From assembly GCF_945952365.1 (NCBI RefSeq), contig NZ_CAMFHX010000025.1:1-38373 (forward strand): 38,373 nucleotides of DNA. Reading direction: 5' to 3'. Every line of letters begins with the position of its first letter. Position 1 is the stretch's first letter. This stretch comes from an uncultured Cetobacterium sp. (GTDB lineage Bacteria; Fusobacteriota; Fusobacteriia; Fusobacteriales; Fusobacteriaceae). A program made the position numbers and the translations under genes. Below are positions 32,029 to 38,373 of the stretch, piece after piece. The notes beneath the pieces were generated by a model. It was not told where the DNA came from. It did not search any database and saw nothing but the letters and a program-made list of their open reading frames with translations.

Positions 32029-35000
32029 ATGTTAGATAAATCGATAAAAAAGACACTGGTAATAGGATCAGGACCAATCATAATAGGTCAAGCAGCAGAG
32101 TTTGACTATTCGGGAACACAAGCATGTGAAACATTAAAAAAAGAGGGGATTGAAGTTGTATTAATAAACTCAAACCCAGCGACAATAATGACTGATAAAG
32201 CTGTTGCAGACAGAATATATATAGAGCCAATCACAGCAGAGTTTGTTGAAAAGGTAATCGCTAAAGAGAGACCTGATTCAATACTAGCTGGAATGGGGGG
32301 ACAAACAGCATTAAATATGGCTGTTGAATTAAACGATAAAGGAATCCTTGAGAAGTATGGAGTGAGAGTTATCGGAACGTCTATCGAATCTATAAAAAGA
32401 GGAGAGGATAGAGAGTTATTTAGAGAGGCAATGGATAAAATAGGTGAACCAACTATTGAAAGTAGAATAGTTGAAGATCTAGAAACAGGATTTAGAGTAG
32501 CTAAAGAGATTGGTTATCCAGTTGTTGTAAGACCTGCTTACACTTTAGGAGGAAGCGGTGGAGGAATTGCAGATAATCCTCAAGAGTTAGAAGATATTTT
32601 ACTAAAAGGTTTAAAATTATCAAGAGTTGGACAAGTTCTAATTGAAAAATCAATCTTAGGTTGGAAAGAGGTTGAGTATGAAGTAATTAGAGATAAAGAT
32701 GGAAACTGTATTACAGTTTGTAATATGGAGAATATCGATCCAGTTGGAATACATACTGGAGATTCGATAGTTGTAGCTCCGTCACAAACGTTATCTGATA
32801 GAGAGTATCAAATGTTAAGAACATCAGCTTTAAAAATAATAAATGAAATTGGAGTTGTAGGAGGATGTAATGTACAGTTCGCTCTACACCCAAAATCTTT
32901 CCAATACGCAATAATTGAGATCAATCCAAGAGTTTCAAGATCTTCTGCACTAGCTTCAAAAGCTACAGGATATCCGATAGCTAGAGTTGCTACAAGATTA
33001 TCTTTAGGATATACGTTAGATGAAGTTGTAAACGAAGTTACTGGAAAAACATTTGCATGTTTTGAACCAGCATTAGACTATATAGTTGTAAAAATTCCTA
33101 AGTGGCCATTTGATAAATTCAAAAAAGCTAATAAGAGATTAGGAACAAAAATGATGGCAACTGGAGAAGTTATGGCGATTGGAAATAACTTCGAAGCAGC
33201 ATTCTTAAAAGGTTTAAGATCTTTAGAGATTGGAACATATAACTTAGAGCATCCAGTAGTTAAAAAGATGTCTATGGAAGAGTTGAAAGAGATTGTTGTA
33301 AGACCTGATGATGAAAGAATCTTCGTTGTTGCAGAGATGTTAAGAAGAGGATATGTAAAAGAGAAGTTACAAAAGCTAACAGGAATTGATAAGTTCTTCA
33401 TGGAAAAATTAGAGTGGCTTGTAAGACAAGAGGAGCTAATGAAGAAAATGGAACTTAAAGATTTAGATGGTAAGTTCTTAAAAAATGTAAAGAAAAAAGG
33501 CTTCTCGGATAAAGGTATTGCTCAACTATTAAATGTAACTGAGCAAGATATAGCTAGAAAGAGAAGAGATTATGGAATAAAGCCAGTTTATAAAATGGTT
33601 GATACGTGTGCAGGAGAGTTCGCAGCAGATTCATCATACTTCTACTCAACTTATGATCAATTTGATGAAGTTGACGTAACTGATAATAAAAAAGTAATAG
33701 TTATTGGATCAGGACCAATTAGAATAGGTCAAGGAATTGAGTTTGACTACTGTACAGTTCATTCGATAAAAACTTTAAGAAATATGGGAATTGAAAGTAT
33801 CATTATAAATAACAATCCTGAAACTGTTTCAACAGATTTCTCGACAGCTGATAGATTATACTTCGAGCCTTTAGTAACAGAGGATGTTATGAATATAATT
33901 GATAAAGAGAAGCCAGCAGGAGTAATTATTCAATTCGGAGGGCAAACGGCAATAAAGTTAGCTAATGACCTTAGAGATAGAGGAGTTACGATTTTAGGAA
34001 CTTCGGCTGAAATGGTAGACGCAGCAGAAGATAGAGAAAAGTTTGAAGATATAATGGAAAAGTTAGATATAAAGAGACCTAAAGGAAGAGCTGTATGGGA
34101 AGTAGAAGCAGGAAAGAAAATAGCTGCTGAAGTTCAATATCCAGTTTTAGTAAGACCATCTTACGTTTTAGGTGGACAAGGAATGGAGATATGTCATGAT
34201 GAGTATAACCTTGTTAACTACTTAAAAGCTTCATTTGAAAGAGACCCTGAAAATCCAGTACTAATAGATAAATATTTAAATGGAATCGAAGTAGAAGTAG
34301 ATGCAATCTGTGATGGAGATGATATTTTAATACCAGGAGTTATGGAACATTTAGAAAGAGCAGGAATTCACTCTGGAGATTCGATAACAATATATCCTCC
34401 ACAAAATTTATATGAGGGAACAGAGCAAAAGATTGAAGAGATTACTAGAAAAATAGCGAAAGAGCTAAAAATTAAAGGTATGATGAATATTCAGTTTATA
34501 GCTTATGAAAATGAGCTTTATGTAATTGAGGTTAACCCAAGATCATCAAGAACAGTTCCTTATATAGCAAAAATATCAGGTGTACCTGTGATTGATATAG
34601 CAACAAAAGTAATTATGGGTCAAAAATTAAAGGATTTAAGTTTTGGAACTGGAATCTACAAAAAACCATCAGTTGTTGCGGTTAAAGTACCTGTATTCTC
34701 AACAGAAAAGTTATCAGGAGTAGAGGTTTCATTAGGACCAGAGATGAAATCTACAGGAGAAGTTTTAGGAGTTGGACATACAGCGGATGAAGCAATCTTC
34801 AAAGGTCTTTTAGGAGGGGGAAGAGTTCAAAACGTAAGAAACAGAAAGGTTCTTCTAACAATAAGAGACAAAGATAAAGATGAATTCTTACCAGTTGTAA
34901 AATCACTAAGAGATTTAGGATGTCAACTGTTTGCAACAGAGGGAACTCAAAAATATCTATCTGAAAATGGAATTGAAGCAACAGCAGTAAGAAAAATAAA

Positions 35001-35235
35001 TGAAGAGTCTCCTAATATCTTAGATTTATTAAAAAATAGAGAAGTAGATTTATTAATAAATACTCCAACAAAAGCAAATGATGCTCAAAGAGATGGATTC
35101 AAAATAAGAAGAACAGCAATAGAATACGGAGTAGAAGTATTAACTTCGATAGATACATTAAATGCAATAATAAAAGTTCAAGAGTTAAATGTAGATAAGA
35201 TGGATTTAGATATATTTGATATTGCCCAAATATAA
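32029..35235 (+). CDS. carB: Carbamoyl-phosphate synthase large subunit
   Basis: Makes carbamoyl phosphate from bicarbonate, ammonia and two ATP. The 1068 residues show the internal duplication: [19 protein letters not shown] at the start and [17 protein letters not shown] near 560. Each opens a pre-ATP-grasp plus ATP-grasp half ([20 protein letters not shown] and [20 protein letters not shown] in pieces). The C-terminal ~935-1068 is the MGS-like allosteric domain, which binds UMP or ornithine in E. coli. Length and motifs are complete. It has an AGGAGG site. No terminator is visible after the stop; the next promoter follows within six bases. Confidence 0.98.
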   Translation: MLDKSIKKTLVIGSGPIIIGQAAEFDYSGTQACETLKKEGIEVVLINSNPATIMTDKAVADRIYIEPITAEFVEKVIAKERPDSILAGMGGQTALNMAVELNDKGILEKYGVRVIGTSIESIKRGEDRELFREAMDKIGEPTIESRIVEDLETGFRVAKEIGYPVVVRPAYTLGGSGGGIADNPQELEDILLKGLKLSRVGQVLIEKSILGWKEVEYEVIRDKDGNCITVCNMENIDPVGIHTGDSIVVAPSQTLSDREYQMLRTSALKIINEIGVVGGCNVQFALHPKSFQYAIIEINPRVSRSSALASKATGYPIARVATRLSLGYTLDEVVNEVTGKTFACFEPALDYIVVKIPKWPFDKFKKANKRLGTKMMATGEVMAIGNNFEAAFLKGLRSLEIGTYNLEHPVVKKMSMEELKEIVVRPDDERIFVVAEMLRRGYVKEKLQKLTGIDKFFMEKLEWLVRQEELMKKMELKDLDGKFLKNVKKKGFSDKGIAQLLNVTEQDIARKRRDYGIKPVYKMVDTCAGEFAADSSYFYSTYDQFDEVDVTDNKKVIVIGSGPIRIGQGIEFDYCTVHSIKTLRNMGIESIIINNNPETVSTDFSTADRLYFEPLVTEDVMNIIDKEKPAGVIIQFGGQTAIKLANDLRDRGVTILGTSAEMVDAAEDREKFEDIMEKLDIKRPKGRAVWEVEAGKKIAAEVQYPVLVRPSYVLGGQGMEICHDEYNLVNYLKASFERDPENPVLIDKYLNGIEVEVDAICDGDDILIPGVMEHLERAGIHSGDSITIYPPQNLYEGTEQKIEEITRKIAKELKIKGMMNIQFIAYENELYVIEVNPRSSRTVPYIAKISGVPVIDIATKVIMGQKLKDLSFGTGIYKKPSVVAVKVPVFSTEKLSGVEVSLGPEMKSTGEVLGVGHTADEAIFKGLLGGGRVQNVRNRKVLLTIRDKDKDEFLPVVKSLRDLGCQLFATEGTQKYLSENGIEATAVRKINEESPNILDLLKNREVDLLINTPTKANDAQRDGFKIRRTAIEYGVEVLTSIDTLNAIIKVQELNVDKMDLDIFDIAQI

Positions 35236-35240
35236 ATATA

Positions 35241-35269
35241 TTGACAAAATTTTTGAAAAGTTATACACT
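35241..35269 (+). promoter_or_regulatory. Promoter of the riboswitch / P-type ATPase transcript
   Basis: TTGACA (35241-35246), a 17-base spacer, TACACT (35264-35269). The start would be near 35276, giving a leader of about 215 bases that holds the riboswitch and its terminator. Confidence 0.82.
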
Positions 35270-35284
35270 TGAGAAAAGAATAAT

Positions 35285-35376
35285 TTAGTAATATACTCAA
35301 AGGGAGTAGTCAAAAGTATAATATCAACATCTCGATTGTAAAAAATCTGGTATTATACACCTAAAAATGGTGACAA
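35285..35376 (+). promoter_or_regulatory. Probable yybP-ykoY class (Mn2+) riboswitch aptamer
   Basis: The leader contains AAAGGGAGTAG (35299-35309), very close to the conserved AAAGGGGAGUAG element of yybP-ykoY riboswitches. A long helix follows, GTATAATATC (35316-35325) with GGTATTATAC (35349-35358), and then CACC/GGTG. A strong terminator follows at once, and the downstream gene is a P-type cation ATPase. The same riboswitch class precedes the Lactococcus yoaB P-type ATPase. In known cases Mn2+ binding prevents terminator formation. Boundaries are approximate and the fold was not computed. Confidence 0.78.
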
Positions 35377-35419
35377 GACTTTTAGTGTAGGTTTTAACCT
35401 ACACTGAAAGTCTTTTTTT
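35377..35419 (+). terminator. Riboswitch expression-platform terminator
   Basis: A 15-bp stem (35377-35391 with 35398-35412, one G-U) around TTTTAA, followed by seven T. It lies 71 bases before the ATPase start, so it can only make sense as a conditional terminator for that gene. Confidence 0.92.
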
Positions 35420-35489
35420 ATTTTTAAAATGAAAATAGAGTTAGAGCTAGTAAAATAATTTAAAATAGAAGAGGTTTAAGGAGGTTTTT

Positions 35490-36974
35490 ATGAGAGAGTT
35501 TTATTCTAAAGGTAAAGATGAGATAATGGGATATTTTGATACATCTGAACAGGGATTGAAAGTCAAAGATTTAGAAAAATTAAGAGAGGAGTATGGTGAG
35601 AATCAATTAAATAGTAAGGAAAAGAAAAGCGCTTTTATAGTTTTTTTAGAGCAATTTAAAGATTTTCTAGTTATTATTCTTTTAGTAGCTGCGGCGATAT
35701 CTTTTATTTCAGGAAATAAAGAGAGTACGATAGTTATTTTAGCAGTTATTACAATGAATGCTACTTTGGGTACGGTTCAACATGTAAAAGCTGAAAAGTC
35801 ATTGGAAAGTTTGAAAAAAATGTCATCACCTAAAGCAAGAGTTATAAGAGATGGTCAAAAACAAGAGATTGATTCGAGTGAACTATTACCAGGTGATATT
35901 GTTCTTATAGAAGCTGGAGATGTCGTTCCAAGTGATGCTAGAGTGTTAGAATCGTATTCGCTTATGGTAAATGAAAGTTCTTTAACAGGAGAATCTGAAA
36001 GTGTTGAGAAAATTTCAGAGGTGATAGATGAGAGTGATTTAACTGTCGGAGATCAAAAAAATATGGTTTTCTCTGGAAGTTTAGTGACTTATGGTAGAGC
36101 AAAGTTATTAGTAACATCGATAGGAATGAAAACTGAATTGGGGAAAATTGCAGCTTTGTTAGATGAGACAGAGGATGCAATGACACCGCTACAGAAATCG
36201 TTAGAAAAATTTGGACATAAACTGTCGATAGCAATAATAGTTTTATGTATCGTTGTGTTCTTTATGAGTGTTGCCAGAGGAGTTAGTACACTTGAAGCGT
36301 TGATGTTTGCAGTAGCTTTAGCAGTAGCGGCTATTCCAGAAGCTTTAGGTTCTATTGTAACAATAGTTTTAGCGATAGGAACTCAAAAGATGGCAAAAGA
36401 GAATGCGATTATAAAAAAATTACACTCAGTTGAGTCTTTAGGGTGTGTATCTGTAATATGCTCTGATAAAACAGGGACTCTTACTCAAAATAAAATGACT
36501 GTAAAAAATCTATTTGTAGATGGAAAAGTTGTGGATGCAGAAAGTATAAAGATAGAGTCAAAAATTGAGATGGGATTACTGAGAGCTGCAATACTTTGTA
36601 GTGATGCTGTAAATGTAAATGGACAAGAGATTGGGGATCCGACAGAGATTGCACTTGTAAATATAGGTCATAAATACAATATGGTTGAAACAGATATCAG
36701 AAAAGAGTATTTAAGACTAAAAGAGTTGCCGTTTGATTCAGATAGAAAAATGATGAGTACTTTAAATAGAATCGAGGGTAGAGACTATCTTATAACAAAA
36801 GGAGCTCCGGATATTATAATTGATAAAGCTAAATATATATTGAGAGAAAATGGAGATATAGATTTAGTAGAGGCGAAAGATATAGAGAGTATAAAGGCGG
36901 CGAATATAAAATTTGCTGAATCGGGACTTAGAGTTTTAGCTTTTGGAATGAAAGAGATTGGTGTTAGAATTTGA
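35490..36974 (+). CDS. P-type ATPase, N-terminal part (actuator, M1-M4, phosphorylation site)
   Basis: The 494-residue first part of the interrupted ATPase. It has a cation-ATPase N-terminal domain (~1-65) and the actuator domain with SSLTGESESV. M3-M4 carries the ion-site segment AAIPEALGSIVT, a PEAL variant rather than the PEGLP of classic Ca2+ pumps. The phosphorylation motif is DKTGTLT with Asp326, and the nucleotide-binding domain follows to KGAPD. The start has a strong AAGGAGG. The last four residues (GVRI) are in the wrong frame. Confidence 0.85.
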   Translation: MREFYSKGKDEIMGYFDTSEQGLKVKDLEKLREEYGENQLNSKEKKSAFIVFLEQFKDFLVIILLVAAAISFISGNKESTIVILAVITMNATLGTVQHVKAEKSLESLKKMSSPKARVIRDGQKQEIDSSELLPGDIVLIEAGDVVPSDARVLESYSLMVNESSLTGESESVEKISEVIDESDLTVGDQKNMVFSGSLVTYGRAKLLVTSIGMKTELGKIAALLDETEDAMTPLQKSLEKFGHKLSIAIIVLCIVVFFMSVARGVSTLEALMFAVALAVAAIPEALGSIVTIVLAIGTQKMAKENAIIKKLHSVESLGCVSVICSDKTGTLTQNKMTVKNLFVDGKVVDAESIKIESKIEMGLLRAAILCSDAVNVNGQEIGDPTEIALVNIGHKYNMVETDIRKEYLRLKELPFDSDRKMMSTLNRIEGRDYLITKGAPDIIIDKAKYILRENGDIDLVEAKDIESIKAANIKFAESGLRVLAFGMKEIGVRI

Positions 36975-38085
36975 AGATGAAAACGAATTTATATTTATTG
37001 GTTTGATAAGTATGATTGATCCTCCGAGAGAGGAATCTAAAGAAGCTGTTCAAAACTGTATAAGAGCTGGAATAAAACCGGTTATGATAACAGGAGATTA
37101 TAAGGTTACAGCTAAAGCGATAGCAAAAGAGATCGGAATTTATAAAGATGGAGATGAAACATTAAATGGCTCTGAAGTTGAAAAGATGACAGATGAGGAG
37201 TTGCTACAACATGTTGAAAGAATCTCTGTATATGCAAGAGTATCACCAGAACATAAGATAAGAATAGTTTCAGCTTGGCAAAAGTTAGGTAAGATTTGTG
37301 CGATGACAGGGGATGGTGTGAATGATGCTCCGGCTCTGAAAAAAGCTGATGTAGGAATAGCTATGGGAATAACAGGAACAGAGGTTTCTAAAGATGCGGC
37401 TTCGATGATTTTAACTGATGATAACTTCTCAACTATAGTAAAATCAGTTGTAACAGGAAGAAATCTTTATGCAAATATAAAAAATTCGATAAGATTTTTA
37501 CTATCTGGAAATACAGCTGGAATTTTAGCGGTATTTTATGCTTCGTTGATGGGGTTACCAGTGATATTTGCACCAGTACATCTTCTGTTTATAAACCTTT
37601 TAACGGATAGTTTACCAGCGATAGCGATTGGGATGGAACCGTCACAAGGAAACGTTTTAGATGAAAAGCCAAGAGAAGCTAATGCACCGTTGTTAGATAA
37701 ACAACTATCGAGTAGAATTCTAATGGAAGGTACTTTGATTGCAGTTGTGACGATGATTGCGTTCTATTTAGGATTTGCTAAAGGAGATGCAGGATTAGGA
37801 AGTACAATGGCGTTTTCTACACTGTGTTTGGGTAGATTGTTCCATGGATTTAACTGTAGAGGAAATGGATCGGTATTAAAATTAGGATTGACGAAAAATA
37901 TGTTTAGTATATATGCATTCCTATTAGGAGCAGCGTTATTATATGTTGTATTAATTGTTCCGGCATTTCATGATATGTTTGCAGTTTCGGATTTAACTTT
38001 AATGAATTTCTTAGAAATGACAGTACTGGCATTTGCACCAACGTTGATAATACAAGTTCTGAAATATATAAAATATGATAGATAG
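36958..38085 (+). CDS. P-type ATPase, C-terminal part (hinge, M5-M10)
   Basis: The rest of the ATPase, readable from 36958 but with no convincing ribosome site of its own, so probably not a separate gene. It has IDPPRE, MITGDYKVTAKAIA and the hinge motif MTGDGVNDAPALKKADVGIAM in pieces. The M5-M6 segment NLLTDSLPAIAIGMEP carries ion-binding Asn and Asp, and four further C-terminal helices end at YIKYDR. If the frame is truly broken, neither piece alone can pump ions. Confidence 0.8.
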   Translation: MVLEFEDENEFIFIGLISMIDPPREESKEAVQNCIRAGIKPVMITGDYKVTAKAIAKEIGIYKDGDETLNGSEVEKMTDEELLQHVERISVYARVSPEHKIRIVSAWQKLGKICAMTGDGVNDAPALKKADVGIAMGITGTEVSKDAASMILTDDNFSTIVKSVVTGRNLYANIKNSIRFLLSGNTAGILAVFYASLMGLPVIFAPVHLLFINLLTDSLPAIAIGMEPSQGNVLDEKPREANAPLLDKQLSSRILMEGTLIAVVTMIAFYLGFAKGDAGLGSTMAFSTLCLGRLFHGFNCRGNGSVLKLGLTKNMFSIYAFLLGAALLYVVLIVPAFHDMFAVSDLTLMNFLEMTVLAFAPTLIIQVLKYIKYDR

Positions 38086-38090
38086 AAAAA

Positions 38091-38114
38091 GTCACCTTTA
38101 GGGTGATTTTTTTT
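38091..38114 (+). terminator. Terminator after the P-type ATPase
   Basis: TCACC pairs with GGTGA around a short CTTTAG-type loop and is followed by nine T. It ends the last + strand transcript. Confidence 0.85.
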
Positions 38115-38123
38115 TCTATTGAA

Positions 38124-38150
38124 ATAAAAAAAACACTCGTTAAGAGTGTT
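38124..38150 (-). terminator. Terminator of the Glu-Ala-Met tRNA cluster
   Basis: AACACTC pairs with GAGTGTT around a five-base loop; on the - strand it is followed by a T run. It lies 12 bases after the tRNA-Met 3' end. Confidence 0.88.
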
Positions 38151-38162
38151 TAAAGTTCTAAA

Positions 38163-38239
38163 TGGTGCCTAGAAAAGGATTCGAACCTTCGACCGCCCGG
38201 GTATGAACCGGGTGCTCTAGCCAACTGAGCTATCTAGGC
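38163..38239 (-). tRNA. tRNA-Met (CAU), elongator type
   Basis: On the - strand the acceptor GCCTAGA pairs with TCTAGGC, and the anticodon stem CCCGG/CCGGG holds loop TTCATAC with anticodon CAT. CCA is encoded. The G1-C72 pair argues against the initiator tRNA, and the GGTTCATACCC context is like elongator tRNA-Met. An Ile2 (lysidine) tRNA cannot be fully excluded. Confidence 0.88.
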
Positions 38240-38242
38240 AAA

Positions 38243-38318
38243 TGGTGGAGATAAGCGGAGTCGAACCGCTGACCTACGCAGTGCAAGTGCGTCGCTCTCC
38301 CAACTGAGCTATATCCCC
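38243..38318 (-). tRNA. tRNA-Ala (UGC)
   Basis: On the - strand the acceptor GGGGATA pairs with TATCTCC (one mismatch-tolerant G-U), and the anticodon stem ACGCA/TGCGT closes loop CTTGCAC with anticodon TGC. CCA is encoded. It is three bases from tRNA-Met. Confidence 0.96.
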
Positions 38319-38320
38319 AA

Positions 38321-38373
38321 TGGTACCCCGTAGGGGAATCGAACCCCTGTTTATAGAGTGAAAATCTATTGTC
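38321..38373 (-). tRNA. tRNA-Glu (UUC), 3' part
   Basis: Only the 3' part is in the window. The anticodon stem ATAGA/TCTAT closes loop TTTTCAC with anticodon TTC (Glu), followed by a GTTCGAT T-loop with AGGGG/CCCCT stem and encoded CCA. The D-arm lies beyond the window. Confidence 0.9.

Larger units (their letters stand above)
35490..38085 (+). pseudogene. P-type cation ATPase (Ca2+/Mn2+ type), interrupted by a frameshift near 36960
   Basis: Two overlapping reading frames together encode one complete P-type ATPase of about 865 residues, the usual size for this family. The first frame ends ...FGMKEIGVRI at 36974, while the continuing sequence VLEFEDENEFIFIGLISMIDPPR is in the +1 frame. Removing one G from the GG at 36960-36961 joins them smoothly (KEI-VLEFEDE). 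All motifs are otherwise present on both sides, and codon use does not change. It could be a real recent inactivation, a phase-variable site or a sequencing error. Placement behind a Mn2+-type riboswitch suggests a Mn2+ exporter. Confidence 0.85.

Noticed and set aside
36940-36975. Programmed ribosomal frameshift in the P-type ATPase
   Set aside because: I see no slippery heptamer, rare-codon/stop pair or downstream hairpin at the junction, and the family is not known to use frameshifting. A mutation or sequencing error is simpler.

Overview
This window is AT-rich, densely packed bacterial chromosome. The evidence points to a Fusobacteriota member (Fusobacterium or Cetobacterium-like). It combines a Gram-negative envelope gene (LpxL/HtrB-type acyltransferase) with Firmicutes-like genes (sepF, hprK, GatCAB, YitT, a NupOPQ-type ABC importer). 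AGA dominates the arginine codons, and promoters and Shine-Dalgarno sites are strong and consensus-like. The species assignment is inference; no 16S or 23S rRNA is present. I saw no prophage, insertion sequence, integron or CRISPR array.

Layout. 1-366: the end of a + strand tRNA cluster (Val partial, Asp, Thr, Leu) and its terminator. 387-9982: a long + strand run with a membrane protein, maf, mreB, a secreted unknown, scpB, an RsuA/RluB-type pseudouridine synthase, gatCAB and an L,D-transpeptidase-like protein. 10010-17274: a second + strand run with an lpxL-like gene, mtnN, folC, a small membrane protein, a double-length HPr kinase, yitT, nrnA and sepF. 17321-17473: a solitary 5S rRNA gene on the - strand with its own promoter. 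17475-30198: - strand units: a Cys-rich small protein plus clpB; a nucleoside-type ABC importer plus a DUF1385 protein; rapZ-uvrC-lipoprotein-phosphatase; and a GrdX-like gene. 30680-35235: + strand carAB behind a leader ORF and attenuator. 35241-38114: a probable Mn2+ (yybP-ykoY class) riboswitch in front of a P-type ATPase gene that carries a frameshift. 38124-38373: a - strand tRNA cluster (Glu partial, Ala, Met). No gap longer than 300 bases is left unexplained.

How the genes fit together. Most genes are housekeeping: translation (tRNAs, 5S, GatCAB, pseudouridine synthase), cell shape and division (mreB, scpB, sepF), envelope (transpeptidase-like protein, acyltransferase), carbon regulation (hprK), one-carbon and nucleotide metabolism (folC, mtnN, nrnA, carAB, nucleoside import), DNA repair (uvrC) and protein disaggregation (clpB).

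The points most worth a second look are: (1) a 60-codon leader ORF that runs through a U-rich tract and the terminator in front of carA, an arrangement like E. coli pyrBI attenuation; (2) an HPr kinase made of two tandem full-length copies, the first having lost its P-loop and catalytic residues; (3) the riboswitch controlling a P-type ATPase that is broken by a single-base shift; (4) a lone 5S gene with a promoter placed to start exactly at its mature 5' end; (5) a transpeptidase-like protein with an altered active-site motif.
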